Below are positions 45,764 through 57,360 of a DNA stretch of 64,000 bases, piece by piece (the stretch's first letter is position 1; every line of letters begins with the position of its first letter). The notes beneath the pieces are model-generated. The model ran no database searches. It was not told the origin of the DNA and saw nothing but the letters and a program-made list of their open reading frames with translations. The position numbers and the translations under genes were made by a program. The DNA comes from Rhytidiadelphus loreus (Eukaryota; Streptophyta; Bryopsida; Hypnales; Hylocomiaceae). Location: contig OX344764.1 in NCBI GenBank assembly GCA_947034895.1, positions 57,827,348-57,891,347 on the forward strand, in the 5' to 3' direction.

Positions 45764-46817
45764 CTAAAGCATTTCATCAACTATATTAGTATTTTGAGTT
45801 TTTAGGCAAGCATTGATAAACACAATTTTGGTTGATATTTTCTAAAACTTTCATATAGAATTCTTCTAGCATTCAATTTTCCAATAGAAACAAGTTTGGG
45901 ATTAGATATTTTTATAGTTTTCTAATTTTATTAAACTATTGGACAACTAATATTTATATATATATATTGAAAGAATAATTTTTTTGAATAATAGATCCAT
46001 TCATATGAGGAAAGATTTTACTCATTCAAATATAATTAGTGATGTCAAATTATGAGGAATTTAGTTTTGCAATCAATCATAGAATCTCCTATAAAAACTT
46101 CATATGAGGTTCATTTTCTACTTCAATTTTCACAATATTTGAAAACTAAAAAGTGTATAGAATTGACATGGTTTGCTACAACATTCCATCCTTGTTGTTG
46201 GCATGTTCCAAGTCTATATTAGATTTATTAGCAATATATTTTATTCTATCTTCTTGTACACTTCAACACAAAATGGGTCTTTAAAGAATGAGAATGGAGT
46301 TTCTTGTTGTTGAAATTTTTTTCCATATATTCTTAATTCCATTTTATCACATAATATCAAATTTCTCAATTTTGAACATTATGTTTTAGAGACACTCAAG
46401 AAGTAGGCTCAAAAAATTGGTGTAGAGGTAGATTTATTTAAGTTTGGTACAAGATCCAATGGTTAAAAGTTGCAAAAGAAATTCCATCCACTCCACCTTT
46501 TCTAAATGAATTATTTTGTGCCAATTTTGCCCATAAACACCAAAAATGAATGAGAGCATCTCTAGCAAAGCGCATAGTATTGGAGGAGTTTGCTAGAGCC
46601 AGGTGTCTTCCTCAATCCTACAAGTCAAAGACTTTAAAGTTTTCTAATGTAGGCCTCTCTAAATTTTTGTTGCCTCACTTGAAGTTGGAAGGCCATGCAC
46701 ATTTGACCTCACTACGCATTTGCTGGGAAGAATGCTCTCAATTTGGAGCCCTAATTGTTTTGTGGGGAGTTGTCATTAGAGAAAATTTGGGGTCTCAAGA
46801 GGGCAACTCCGCAGCAC

Positions 46818-47750
46818 TTAACCCCTAAAGTCCCATTGTCCCCTCGGGGGACAATTTGGAATTCGAGCAGGTTCCTATGGGCTGAAATTTTACCCTAGTT
46901 TTTTGAAACTTTTTTTGAAGATAGAAAATCTGATAAGCTTTGTGAGAATATAATTTTTATTTCAATCGGTGCCCGGAAGCGAAAGTTATACCACAAAAAG
47001 CCTGAAATTGAACTCGGCGGGCAGCACAAAAAATATTGCAAAAATTCAAAATAAATTTTAAATTTTTTTTTTTCTCAAAGATGATGTTTTTGTCTACATC
47101 TAAAGCTTTGATTCATTCCATTTTGATTAGTGATGTGAAAGTTATGAACAATCTTATTTTTCGGGCAATCTAAGTATCTTTTTGGAAAAAAACACTTGTA
47201 GGATTCATCTCAGAATGCAATTTTCAAATTTTTTCAATTTTTTTTTTTTGAAAAGGTTAAATTAGCTTGTTAGAACAATCTCACCGTTGTGATTATTGTA
47301 TTTCAATCCCATCTAAGAGCTATTATCAATTTAGTTTTTCTTTCAATCTTGGACCTACTTCTACTTGACAATTTTTTGAAGTATGAAAATCAAGTTTTTA
47401 TTTTTTGAAATTTTTTTCCTAGACTCCCAACTCAATTCTTCAACACAATAAATTTTAAATTCAAACTCCACAGTGTAATTTTTTTCCACAAATAGAGATC
47501 AAAGTCATCTAAAATTGCAGTCCAGTGTTCAAAAAAACTTGTTTTTTCAACTTTGAATGCTCATATCTCTCAATCTGTACGGTCAAACTTCATGAAATTT
47601 TTACCACATGATATAAAACAAGTAAAGTTTAAGATCCTACGGTTCAATTCCGAAAAAAGTATTTTTTTCGTTTTTTTGGACTAATGCAGTAGAAATGGCA
47701 GTTCTGAGTGGTTTTTGACAGAAAAATGGCCTTGGGACTTTAGGGGTTAA
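46818..47750 (-). mobile_element. TTAA-type MITE, copy B (925 bp, TTAA flanks)
   Basis: The element at 46822-47746 has perfect 13-bp ends, CCCCTAAAGTCCC and GGGACTTTAGGGG, and TTAA on both sides. Length equals copy A exactly and the interiors match along their length, with the same small hairpin near the left end. The inner TIR bases differ from copy A (GTCCC here, GGACC there), yet each copy has matching ends. Confidence 0.88.
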
Positions 47751-49284
47751 AGGACCTTGAAATTTTATTTTTTTTTGCAAAAAAATTGTTTTCCCCCTAT
47801 TTCCACCCACCTCAATCTGCAATGGCAGCAACGCAGAAATCAAAATTAATGAATAAAAAATTGACTAAAAAAATAAAAATAAAAATTCCAGGCTGAAATA
47901 AGTTTAATTTTTTTTTTAAATCACAAAAAGTGGCAAATTTTGAGATATTCACCTTGGCTCACACCAAAGGTGCAGCACTTTTTGAGGTGACAGACCAAGC
48001 TCGAAATAGCTTGGTCTGTCACCACGAGGCAGCCTTCTAGAGACCTTAGAATTTCTCTAATGTGTTACTTCCAACTTCTCCCACCACATTACCTTACATC
48101 TTGGATCAACCTATATTGGAGTTTAGGATTGTCCAATCTTCTAGTAGGGACCTGGTTAAAGACTAGTTTCCAATGGCCAATCAAACAACCCTTTTAAGGG
48201 CAAGAAGTTGGTTTGACATTCTAGGTGGGCGTAGAGCCTTCATTTGGTTTCCATTGGGTTTAGTCCTTAGTCCCTAGCTCCCTATAAATCATCATTGCAC
48301 TCTACATTTTCATAAAATCACAATGGAAATCACCATGCTTGAACATACTTTGGGGCATTAGAAATTACACAGTAAACTCCTTTCCATCAAAATTGATCCT
48401 CCACCTATAAAAAATGCAAAAGTCAAATTTTTAGGGAACTTTAGTCCCCAAGCCCTCTCTTATTGTTAATATTAAATCCCTATAGTCCACACTCCAAGCC
48501 CTCTAGATTTGCATTTCAAAGAATTCTAGGCTAGAAGATGGAGGGGAGGTTGGAGTCGATGCATGATAGACAAATGCAATGGAAACCAACACCTGTCTCC
48601 AATTTAGAGTTCTAGTAATATCAATGGAAAGAAGCTCTAAAGGCCACTTTCCATTGGCGATTTAGAGGTCTTAGAACCTAGAAGGACCTAGAACGTTGGT
48701 AGTTCCCTAGCTTGTTTCCATTGGGCAAGGTCCAATGGAGAGTAGATTCTGGGTTTCCAACACTACTTCCGAATTTGAGCAACGCAACAACAAATTGGGT
48801 GGAGGATCACTAAGTTGTTGTTTTTTGTTTACCGAATTCAGTCCCTCCAACCATCCATCTAGGCCCTCGAGCTTTGTAAAGGCGGAAATAAGGACCAGAG
48901 GCTAGAAGGGGGGACTGGACACTTGGTTAGAGTTCTAGTCACATTGGCATTAGAGAAAATCGCAGGCCTCTGGAGGGCCGCTCCAGAGCACCTCCAAGGA
49001 CCCCGCAGATTGAACTTTATTTGCTTAGAATTTTTTTTTCCCCCTATTCTCGCTCACCTTCTGTCACAACATCGCATGCCTGTCAGTGGCTCGGAATCCA
49101 AGTACAAGGGTTACAATAATGAGGATGAAGGTGTTCAAATGCACCTTAACCCTGATTATTGAATACTTTGCATTCCAACCAAGTTGTGGAAAACACAATA
49201 ATGTCCAAGGTAGTCCATTGAACATCTATCATGCAAGTTTTTTTTATATGGCATATTAACGATACTCTTCATTACTATTTTCAT
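47751..49284. other. Intergenic DNA without recognised genes
   Basis: Mid-AT sequence. A short inverted repeat (GACAGACCAAGC / GCTTGGTCTGTC) occurs at about 47990-48020. The frame at 48923-49162 has no recognised domain. Confidence 0.5.
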
Positions 49285-49849
49285 GTGGAAAATGGTGAGG
49301 AGAGAAGGTCTTTATACAAGTGGGGAAGTGGTAGGTACAACAATCCATGTGGGATATGTGAATTAGGACTAAAATGAGGAGCTTCACCGCTCATAGTTAT
49401 GTAAAAATATTTTTGGTCTAAAAAAAGTTGGTAAATCAAGTCAAGTTTTATTTCCAAAAATACGTTTCAAGTTTTGGCACTCCTCATAAAAGTTATGGAA
49501 AAATTTCAGAGAGGGGTTGGAAGGGTCATTTTTTTGAACATTTTCAAACACCCTCTTTGAAATGTTTCCATAACTTTTATGAGGAGTGCCAAAACTTGAA
49601 ACGTATTTTTGGAAATAAAACTTGACTTGATTCCCCAACTTTTTTTAGACCAAAGATTTTTGAAAGAAGATACTCTTCTATGCCTAAATGAGGTCTAAAA
49701 TTTGTTTTTTAACACATTTTCTGCGTTTTCACATAACTATGAGCGGTGAAGCTCTTCATTTAAGTCCTAATCCACATATCCCACATGGGTTGTTGTACCT
49801 ACCCCTACCCCACTTGTATAAAGACCTTCTCTCCTCACCTTCCTCCACA
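49285..49849. mobile_element. Long foldback (inverted-repeat) element, ~565 bp
   Basis: The left half (GTGAGGAGAGAAGGTCTTTATA, CCATGTGGGATATGTG, GCTTCACCGCTCATAGTTATG, GTCAAGTTTTATTTCCAAAA) is repeated as reverse complement in the right half, ending TTCCTCCACA. Because of this, a 65-codon frame occurs almost identically on both strands (49428 plus and 49441 minus); neither is a gene. The right arm has an extra ~60-base stretch near 49670-49730. No transposase is present. Confidence 0.85.
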
Positions 49850-50219
49850 CATAAATCAAGTAAGTAGCTCATTGTCGTTGGTGTTACGAAATTAAGCAAA
49901 TGATAGAAAACTTGCTTAATTATTACTTGTGTCAAAAAAAAAAAAAACTTGCTTAATGTATTCAGTTTTCAGAAGACAGTCAGATTGTTACCCGATGGAA
50001 TTTGCCGAAAGTCAAACACTCTGACTACTCACATCTGACAAATTTGCTAGGTTTCTAGACTTCAAATAATAGAGTGGATTGTCACTCTATGGCAGCCCAG
50101 CCGAGGGCTGCCTTTTTCTCTAATGGAAACTGTAGGCTCATTCGATTCCAGGAGCTCCAACACATCAATGGAAACATACTCTTCAATGCAAGGTTGATTA
50201 TGGTAAGTGAGCCCATCAT

Positions 50220-50338
50220 ATGCAAAATGGAAGCCAACCCATCACGGGCAAAATTATACTAATGGTGTACATTCCAGTTCTCAAATGTGCACCACTAGAA
50301 TAATTTTGCTAGTGATGGACTCCCTCCCATTTTGCCGG
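50220..50338. mobile_element. Small foldback MITE related to the one at 44.1 kb
   Basis: The left arm GCAAAATGGAAGCCAACCCA, then CAAAATTATACTAATGGTG, is mirrored on the right by CACCACTAGAATAATTTTG and TCCCTCCCATTTTGC. A loop of about 14 bases separates the arms. It lies beside a larger inverted repeat. Confidence 0.75.
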
Positions 50339-50351
50339 TGGAGATGCTCTC

Positions 50352-51385
50352 ATTTCTGAATCCAGCAATCCCCTCCTTCCTCCCTCCCAGGCAGGTTCTT
50401 CCTGTTGCAGCGGCACTCAGCCGTGTCGTCTGCAGCAGTTGGTCAAGCCCGCCATTGCCGAAAATGGCAAATCCCCAGCGATGAGAGTGCGTCATAGCCT
50501 CACAGGAAATGGCTGATCATGGTGCGAGGGAGCCCCGAGCACAGCGCAGCACTTGGAGACATGATCAAGGGATGCAAGGGCCCAGATGCTACTTCCTGTT
50601 GCAAGACCTAGAAGAAAAAAAACTGTTGTGCTTCAAGCAAACGAAGGTTAATAAACTGCCCAATTTTTTATTTATTTTTAAATGTCAAAACGGAGAGGCG
50701 GGTGGCCACAAACATTTCCCCAAATATAAACTTTGCCAAATTTTGAATGAGGTTTCCTAATTTTAGACAGGGCTATGGATGAATGTGTATGAAGTTAGAG
50801 ATGATCAACTGAATTGTATGAACAATTGAACTGAGGAAATCGACGATTCTTCCATCTGGAAACTTCCAGGGTACGAACAATACACAAAAGAATACCACTG
50901 CGTGAGTACGTCTAGCTCCCCAAGACTAGACTAGGCTGGTGTAGATTTGGCTCCCACTGTGAGTCTCCAATTTGGAGGCCGGTCATTGATTCTCCATTCA
51001 CAACTTGCCCCAGTCGTTCTGCATCTCCCAAAGCAGGCTGACGGAGCTGAAATTTGGGTCAGTCAGCTCGTCCGACTGAACACCAAGTAAAGTGAACTGA
51101 AGCTGGATTTCCTCCTCCCCCATCTGGGCCCTTGCTTGCATCCCTTGATCATGCCTCCAAAGTGCTCGGGCTCCCCTCCCTCCCTCCCTCCCACCCACCC
51201 ACCATGATCGGCCATTTCCTATCACGCACTCCCACCAGGGATTTGCCATTTTCGGCAATGGTGGGCTTGACCAACGGCAGACGGCAGAGTGACAGACTCC
51301 AGAGTTCAGACAGGGCTCTGAGTGCCGCTCCAACAGGAGAACCTGCGTGGAGGGATCGGAGTGGGGTTGCTGCGTTCAGGAAATT
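50352..51385. repeat. ~1-kb inverted repeat with GC-rich ~250-bp arms
   Basis: The left arm (about 50352-50598) and right arm (about 51122-51385) are reverse complements with point changes and small indels. Shared words include TTGGTCAAGCCC, CATTGCCGAAAATGGCAAAT, AGGAAATGGC and ATGATCAAGGGATGCAAG. The 500-base centre is AT-rich. It could be a non-autonomous transposon or a degraded duplicated gene fragment. The arms are GC-richer than anything nearby. The frames in the arms mirror each other and are not called as genes. Confidence 0.7.
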
Positions 51386-51429
51386 TATGCAGTATCAATG
51401 GAATCTAGGTTTTCACGGGAGGAGACCTG

Positions 51430-51745
51430 GATGAAAGCCGGCCAAGCATCGATCTACGTACAGTATGGATACTAACTTATAACTGTATCTCTGCAATCCA
51501 CAAGCTCTGAAAGCCAAGCATCGAACTACAGTATGGATACTAGCTTACTGTATCTCTGCAATCTACAAGTTGTGAAAGCCAAGCATCTACAGTATGGATA
51601 CTAACTTATTACTGTGTCACTGACTGCAATCCACAAGCTGTGAAAGCCAAGCATCTACAGTACGTGTACTAACTTACTACTGTATCGATCCACAAGCTTT
51701 GAAAGCCGAGCGAGCATCGATGGATATCCACAAGCTCTGCAGCTA
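51430..51745 (+). repeat. Tandem repeat, four to five units of ~60-75 bp
   Basis: Units begin GCCAAGCATC, contain CAGTATGGATACTAACTTA and CTGTATC-CTGCAATC, and end CCACAAGCTCTGAAA. Unit length varies by internal deletions. It starts directly after the large inverted repeat. Confidence 0.85.
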
Positions 51746-54700
51746 TTGGGCGTTTCCGTTGCTTCCCAAGAGGGGCTGATGAACGTGCACCAATGTGCTC
51801 CACTTGTACAAAATGGGCGAGGAGGAAGCAATGGGGAGTGTCGAAGAAGTAGAACAGTATCGAAGCACTAAAGTAGTCTGCTCTAGAGGTGATCGTGACC
51901 CATGGGTACATTTTGCTTTCTCCAATGTACCAAGAGTATACATTTTAGGAGATGGTTGCTTTTAGTGACCACTATCATTTCAATTTCAAAACTTTGCAAC
52001 TAATTCCACAAAGGTTCAACAAAAAAATATGAAAACAACTTCGATTTGAGATGTCAATTCCATTTTTTATTATTACTGAAATTTATTGAAAATTGTTTAT
52101 TTTAAGGAGTTTAGCTTCCTTGAAAAGGGAATTGGCTCTTAGATGGTCACTTTGGGAGAAGACTACCTTAGTTGCATGTTTTTCATCCAAATGTTTGCAA
52201 TGTCCACTATTTTGAAGAACAATGAAGTACGAGAGATCACACTTCTAGAGTGCAAGGGTTGTTGATACTAGGTATTTTAGGTTATGACTCATCTCCAAAA
52301 GGTTATAAACTGATTATCCATGAACTTTTAGAAGTTTAAACTCCTAAACAATTGCAACGTTTTGAGGTCCAATACTGCTTCAAAATACTCATTATTAAAG
52401 TAAGGCTAGAATCTCTATATCAATTTATTCTTTAACAAATTCAAGTATAGGATCATTTTGTTAACTTGTTCAAGTACATCCTTCCAAAATTTTAGAATGA
52501 AAATCCCCGCCCATTGCAAGTTCAATGTGTCTAGACTTCAAAAAGTAGTTTTTTCTAGCCTTTTCCAAAGGTGAAGTTTTCTCTTTCAACATTTTCAAAA
52601 AGAAATCATATGCCCCAAACTTTAAACTAGTATGCCTTATGACATTAAGCAAAGCTTTACATGCAGATTAGGATGATTAACATCCATCCTAAGGATTTCA
52701 TTCAAAAAATCCGAATTATAAAGTCATTAGAGCCTTCCTAACTTCTCTAAAAATCTAAATTATGAGGTCATTAGAGCCTTCCTAACTTCTCCAAAAATCC
52801 AAATTATGAAGTCATTAGAGCCTTCCTAACTTCTCCAAGAATCCAAAGTAGGTTCCTTACTCTTTTAAGGATTATCAATGTTTCCTTGGGAGACAAATCA
52901 TGTAATTTTATTAAATGAGACTATGTATTGTCTATCAATGTGAAAAAAATTCTATAGATTTTTTGGAAATTGTCACAGCTATTATTTTTAGAATATAGTT
53001 TATAAAATAATTTGGTAATCGTAACAAAAACAATTCAACTACCATAGTGTGAAGTCACCTTTGGCAAAAAAAATTTGAATTTTTGAAGTCGAATGGTTTT
53101 GGAAATTAATGAGGCACTTTGAAAAATTAAACATAAAGAAAGTTAAAATGTTAGAATGATACATATATAGAACTTGATCCTAGGACATATCCACTAAATA
53201 ACATCTACCAAAACCAAAACCATGACTACCACTCTCTAGAACACCGTTCAACTTCCAAAATTATTGGAAGGATTGTTGAAAGTTTTAAATAAAATAAAAT
53301 AACTTAATAATTATAAAAAAATTGTCGAACAAATCTTTCAAATTTTTAATAATTATTTCAATCATTTGGTAAGCTTCATCCTTTTGAGGTAAATGTGGGT
53401 TCATTTCAATCATTTGGTATCATAACATTATTAACCATCCTAAACCATTTTCCCTTGGAGATTGGGACAACCCCTCTTTCAACCCTTGGGAGTGAATTTC
53501 GTTTAATGTGCATAGAATCATTGGTTGGTTGGGAAGTTATAACACTAGTGTCATTTGTAAATTAACCCTTGCAAGATGTTGAAGACTAAAAGTCTATGAT
53601 GGATGACTTCATTGTTCACTATAGAAACAAAGAATGCACCTATTGGTCTAATAATCACAAGCCAACATTTTGGTGATTACCTTGGTTGTTGGAGGCCGTG
53701 TCCTTTAAGAATTAATATGCCTTCAATGACAATATTGAACAATTCTAAAGTAGACCAACCCATTTCCATTCACTTACCTAATTCCCTCATCCTAATTTTG
53801 ACCCTAATTCCATCCAAAAAAACATTTTCTAACAAAATCATTGTATTAATCCAAATAAGGGGTAACGTGTCAATCTTCTAATGGTAAACACTTGATTACC
53901 CAATTGACCGTACATGGGAGAGCAGTTATGGGTTTTTTATAAAATGTCATCATGACTCCATTGTATGAGCAATTTTATAATTTTAGAATAAACCATTTCA
54001 GATATTCACACAAATTACAATTTTAATTGGAAAATTATATTTCCACTTGGTTTTGATTCATGCAACAAAGCTCACACCTCTAAAAAATATTTTCCTCTCT
54101 TGAAGTTGACCCAACATGATATTCAGATTGCTAGTTTGCACGGTAATAGGCTTGTCTACCTTGATTCCATCCCATTCCAAAGTTCTAGTTTTTTCCTCTT
54201 AGCAATGAAATTTCTTTCTTTTTAACAAATGGGAAACCAGTGCATTGATAAGAAGAACCAGAATTTCTTTTTCATTTTTTTCAAAACAATTGAAAATGGC
54301 AGTAAAGTCACCTTCACTTGTGTCAAAAAAAAGAATAAAATGAAATAAAATAAAATTGGAAATTGGAAGATTGGAAATTCTTAGTTTTGATGGACCGGTT
54401 CAGCCGGTTGCACTGAAGAATTAAAGGAGCGATGTAAGGGGCCCCGGTATGTACGGAGGAGATCACTGTTAGAGGACCTTTAATTAGGTGAAATTCTGGG
54501 TCTGCATTTAATGAGGCCTTGGGTCCACGCCACGCACCCATTTCCCTGGGGGGTCGAATCTGTCGTGTCGGGACCACCTGGGCCCGGTCGTTATGTTATT
54601 AATTTATTATTTGGAAGTAATGACAAAACGACCCTTCCCCATTAAGCTTAGCCCATTGCCCCCCATCCATCATTTGGCGCTAATTTGGAGGGAAGGGAGT

Positions 54701-57282
54701 TCTTTGGGGGGGAGGGGGCGGCATAAATAAATTGTCCTCATGTTTGGGAAAAGGAAAAAGGGCAATGGCCCTTGGTAACCACAAAAAGAATTAAAATTAA
54801 AATTCAGAAAAACTCTATTTTTTACCACACATAAATATCACAAACCGACTCACTATGCTGTTCAGACAACTACTGGTAATTTCTACTGAGGTGTCAAAAA
54901 TTCCAAAACATTTGTTATAAATAAATAAACAAATTGCCAATCTGCCAAAGTTTTGGTTGTCATGGACGTATTTTTTTTAACAAATTTTGGGTTGCTTTTA
55001 TTTCAAGTTTTTAATTTTGAACCCAAAATACTCAATTATAATTAAACCAATGGAAATTGTCCATGTGTTTCAAGAAAAAAAAAATATTCAATTGTAAAAT
55101 AAGCAGTTATATTTTAAGAGGGCCACAATGAATTCACCCCTTCATTGCCCTGCAGTTTACTTCTGGGAAAACACAAGAATTTTTTAATTTATAATAGATG
55201 ATAAAATTTGGAAATTTGGAATTCATATTTGCAATCAGAGGCTCGATATCAATTTGTGGAAGTGAAAAAATACAAGATTACATGGCATAAAATAGGGGGC
55301 ATTTTTTTACATTTATCCTTGGTTGGGGCAGTGAGGGAGTCAATCCTCCTTGGCCACTTTATGAGGCTTTATTGTGGTAGTCCTTGCTTTTCAAGTAAGG
55401 TAGCTACTCACATTTGCAATGTCTGCCAAAAAATTAGTGTAATCCTATTAGGGCAATGTGTGCAAAAAAGTTCAGCCCATTTGACCACTTGAATTTGTAA
55501 AATTATAACATTTGAAATCTAGAAAAAATAAATTGAGAAGAACAACAAACTTTGATCTCTCTTGGACAATTTTATTTTCTCCATACAAAAATGAGGATTT
55601 TTACCATTCATTAGTATATTTTGTTAGGTATTGTACACTCATACAAAAGTGCAAAAACAAACAAGGAGCTAACTTAAATCGAAGTCACCGTACAATACAA
55701 TGAGGTCAAGTAGTCCAGCAATGTACTAGCAATTTTTTGATGATTTCTTGGGCATTGTGGATGTTTTTTAAATCCAATCAGTGAAAACATAGAACCAAGC
55801 ATTTATAGAATATATGAGAGAAAAAAATAAAACTTTTACTACACAAAAACTTTTAGCATTTAAATTAGAAAAAAATATTATTTTTCAAAATTGTTCAACA
55901 TAATTTCACTTTTTTGGAGTGTGATTTTTAAACTAAAATTAGTTACAATATCATATTAGTTACATACATGCAAATTTCTAAAGTAGATGAGGAGTTACTT
56001 TGGTGTAACTACACATTTCTTTAACCCTAAAAGGTCACTGCCCCCTATGACCAATGTAATCACCCAAACTACTCCAATTATTGAACCAATGGATGCATTT
56101 TTTGTTTTCATTGTGTTGACAATGAAGTCATCCATTGATCACTTTGGGACGTCATGGGTAAAAGTATTATTGGATCATCATTGATAGAGATTGAGTCAAT
56201 TTTCAAGCAAATGTTCCATTGGCAACCAATTTGTGGATGTGCATTACTTTGGGGTTTTTTTAAATCCATAAATTTCAGAATTTTTTATTTTGAAGATAAT
56301 GTCTTCTAATCTATCCATATGAAGCAATCGGTCAATTTCTCAATGGTTGGTAATTGGACTTTAATACTTCACTAGATAAGCATCCTTTTGAAGCCAAAAC
56401 TATGTTTGTACTCTACAATGCACACAAATAGACGAGGCATTTCTCACAACAAATGTAAATCAAGAATGGATGCAACACTATCTATTGTCAAATCGTTACA
56501 TGTAAATTGTAAATTTAGAAACTTGTAACTTATAAAATTATAGTTTGTAAATTTATCTATATAATTTTTGTTTAATTTTTTTGTGTAAATTTAAAATTTT
56601 ATGAATTGAATTATTTTTATTTTTATTTTTATTTTTTAATGTCTTAAATTTGTATATTTATAGGCAATAAAAATTTGAAATTTGAAATACATTGTCCAAA
56701 TACATTGTAAAAGCAAGTACATGAAATTAGGATACCAAATCACTTGTACATTGAGAGAAAGGACTAAAAACAAATACTACCAAGCACGAAATGGCTTCAA
56801 ATTATGAAACTTTAGTTATAAAGCTTCAAATTTTTATAGTTTCATGTCATGCATCCCAAAAATTGATGAATGAATGCTACATATTTCAATGCATAAATCA
56901 ACTTAACTTAATTTTTGTTACCATAATGATGACTTCCGACCAAAATTTGTAAAATATGATCCATAAATTACATTCATACAATTATGTCTATAGGTGCAAT
57001 AATCTATAATTATCAATAAAATTTGAAATAAAAGATTAAAAGTGCCTTCTAACATGAATTGTGCATTGGGTATGAGATTTTTATTTTTTATTTTTTTGAA
57101 TTCATAATTTTAATCCATTTTTTGAAATTGATAATATTAATTACAATTACTAAACACACTTGTGCTCTTTGAATTAGAGAATATTCGCAATGAGGACTTC
57201 AATTTGTTCATTGTAAATGTTAAAAAACAAATAGAAGAATCTATATACATTTGATAGACAAAAGAGACAAGTTTTGCACATG
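51746..57282. other. AT-rich intergenic DNA
   Basis: No gene recognised. It contains the tandem repeat at 52695-52845. The block at 56020-56150 resembles 34855-35215. Around 54380-54720 the sequence is GC-richer (frame 54323-54577 on minus) but lacks a recognised domain. Simple AT-rich runs lie near 56600-56640. Confidence 0.5.
52695..52845 (+). repeat. Tandem repeat, three units of ~48 bp
   Basis: Each unit reads about AAATTATGAAGTCATTAGAG followed by CCTTCCTAACTTCTCCAAAA. Three copies follow each other with a few changes. Confidence 0.9.
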
Positions 57283-57360
57283 ACGTTTAGGGGTTAATCA
57301 ATGCAAAAGAGACAAGTTTTTATGTGCAAGATATTTGCATTGATTAACCCCTAAACGTTA
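57283..57360. repeat. Short inverted repeat formed by two TTAA-type termini
   Basis: The left part reads ACGTTTAGGGGTTAATCAATG and the right part CATTGATTAACCCCTAAACGT, with about 35 bases between. It is an outward-facing pair of family termini including identical flanking TCAATG, so the right one is the start of the copy at 57348 and the left one an orphan end. Confidence 0.8.

Larger units (their letters stand above)
43474..46817. other. AT-rich intergenic DNA with small inverted repeats
   Basis: No gene seen. It contains a foldback MITE at 44094-44256 and a CACTA-like MITE at 45611-45763, listed separately. The frame at 46550-46828 overlaps the left end of the next TTAA-type element and has no recognised domain. 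Confidence 0.5.

Noticed and set aside
49428..49638. A 65-codon protein found on both strands
   Set aside because: It is the same sequence seen twice because of the inverted repeat; no domain or start context supports it.
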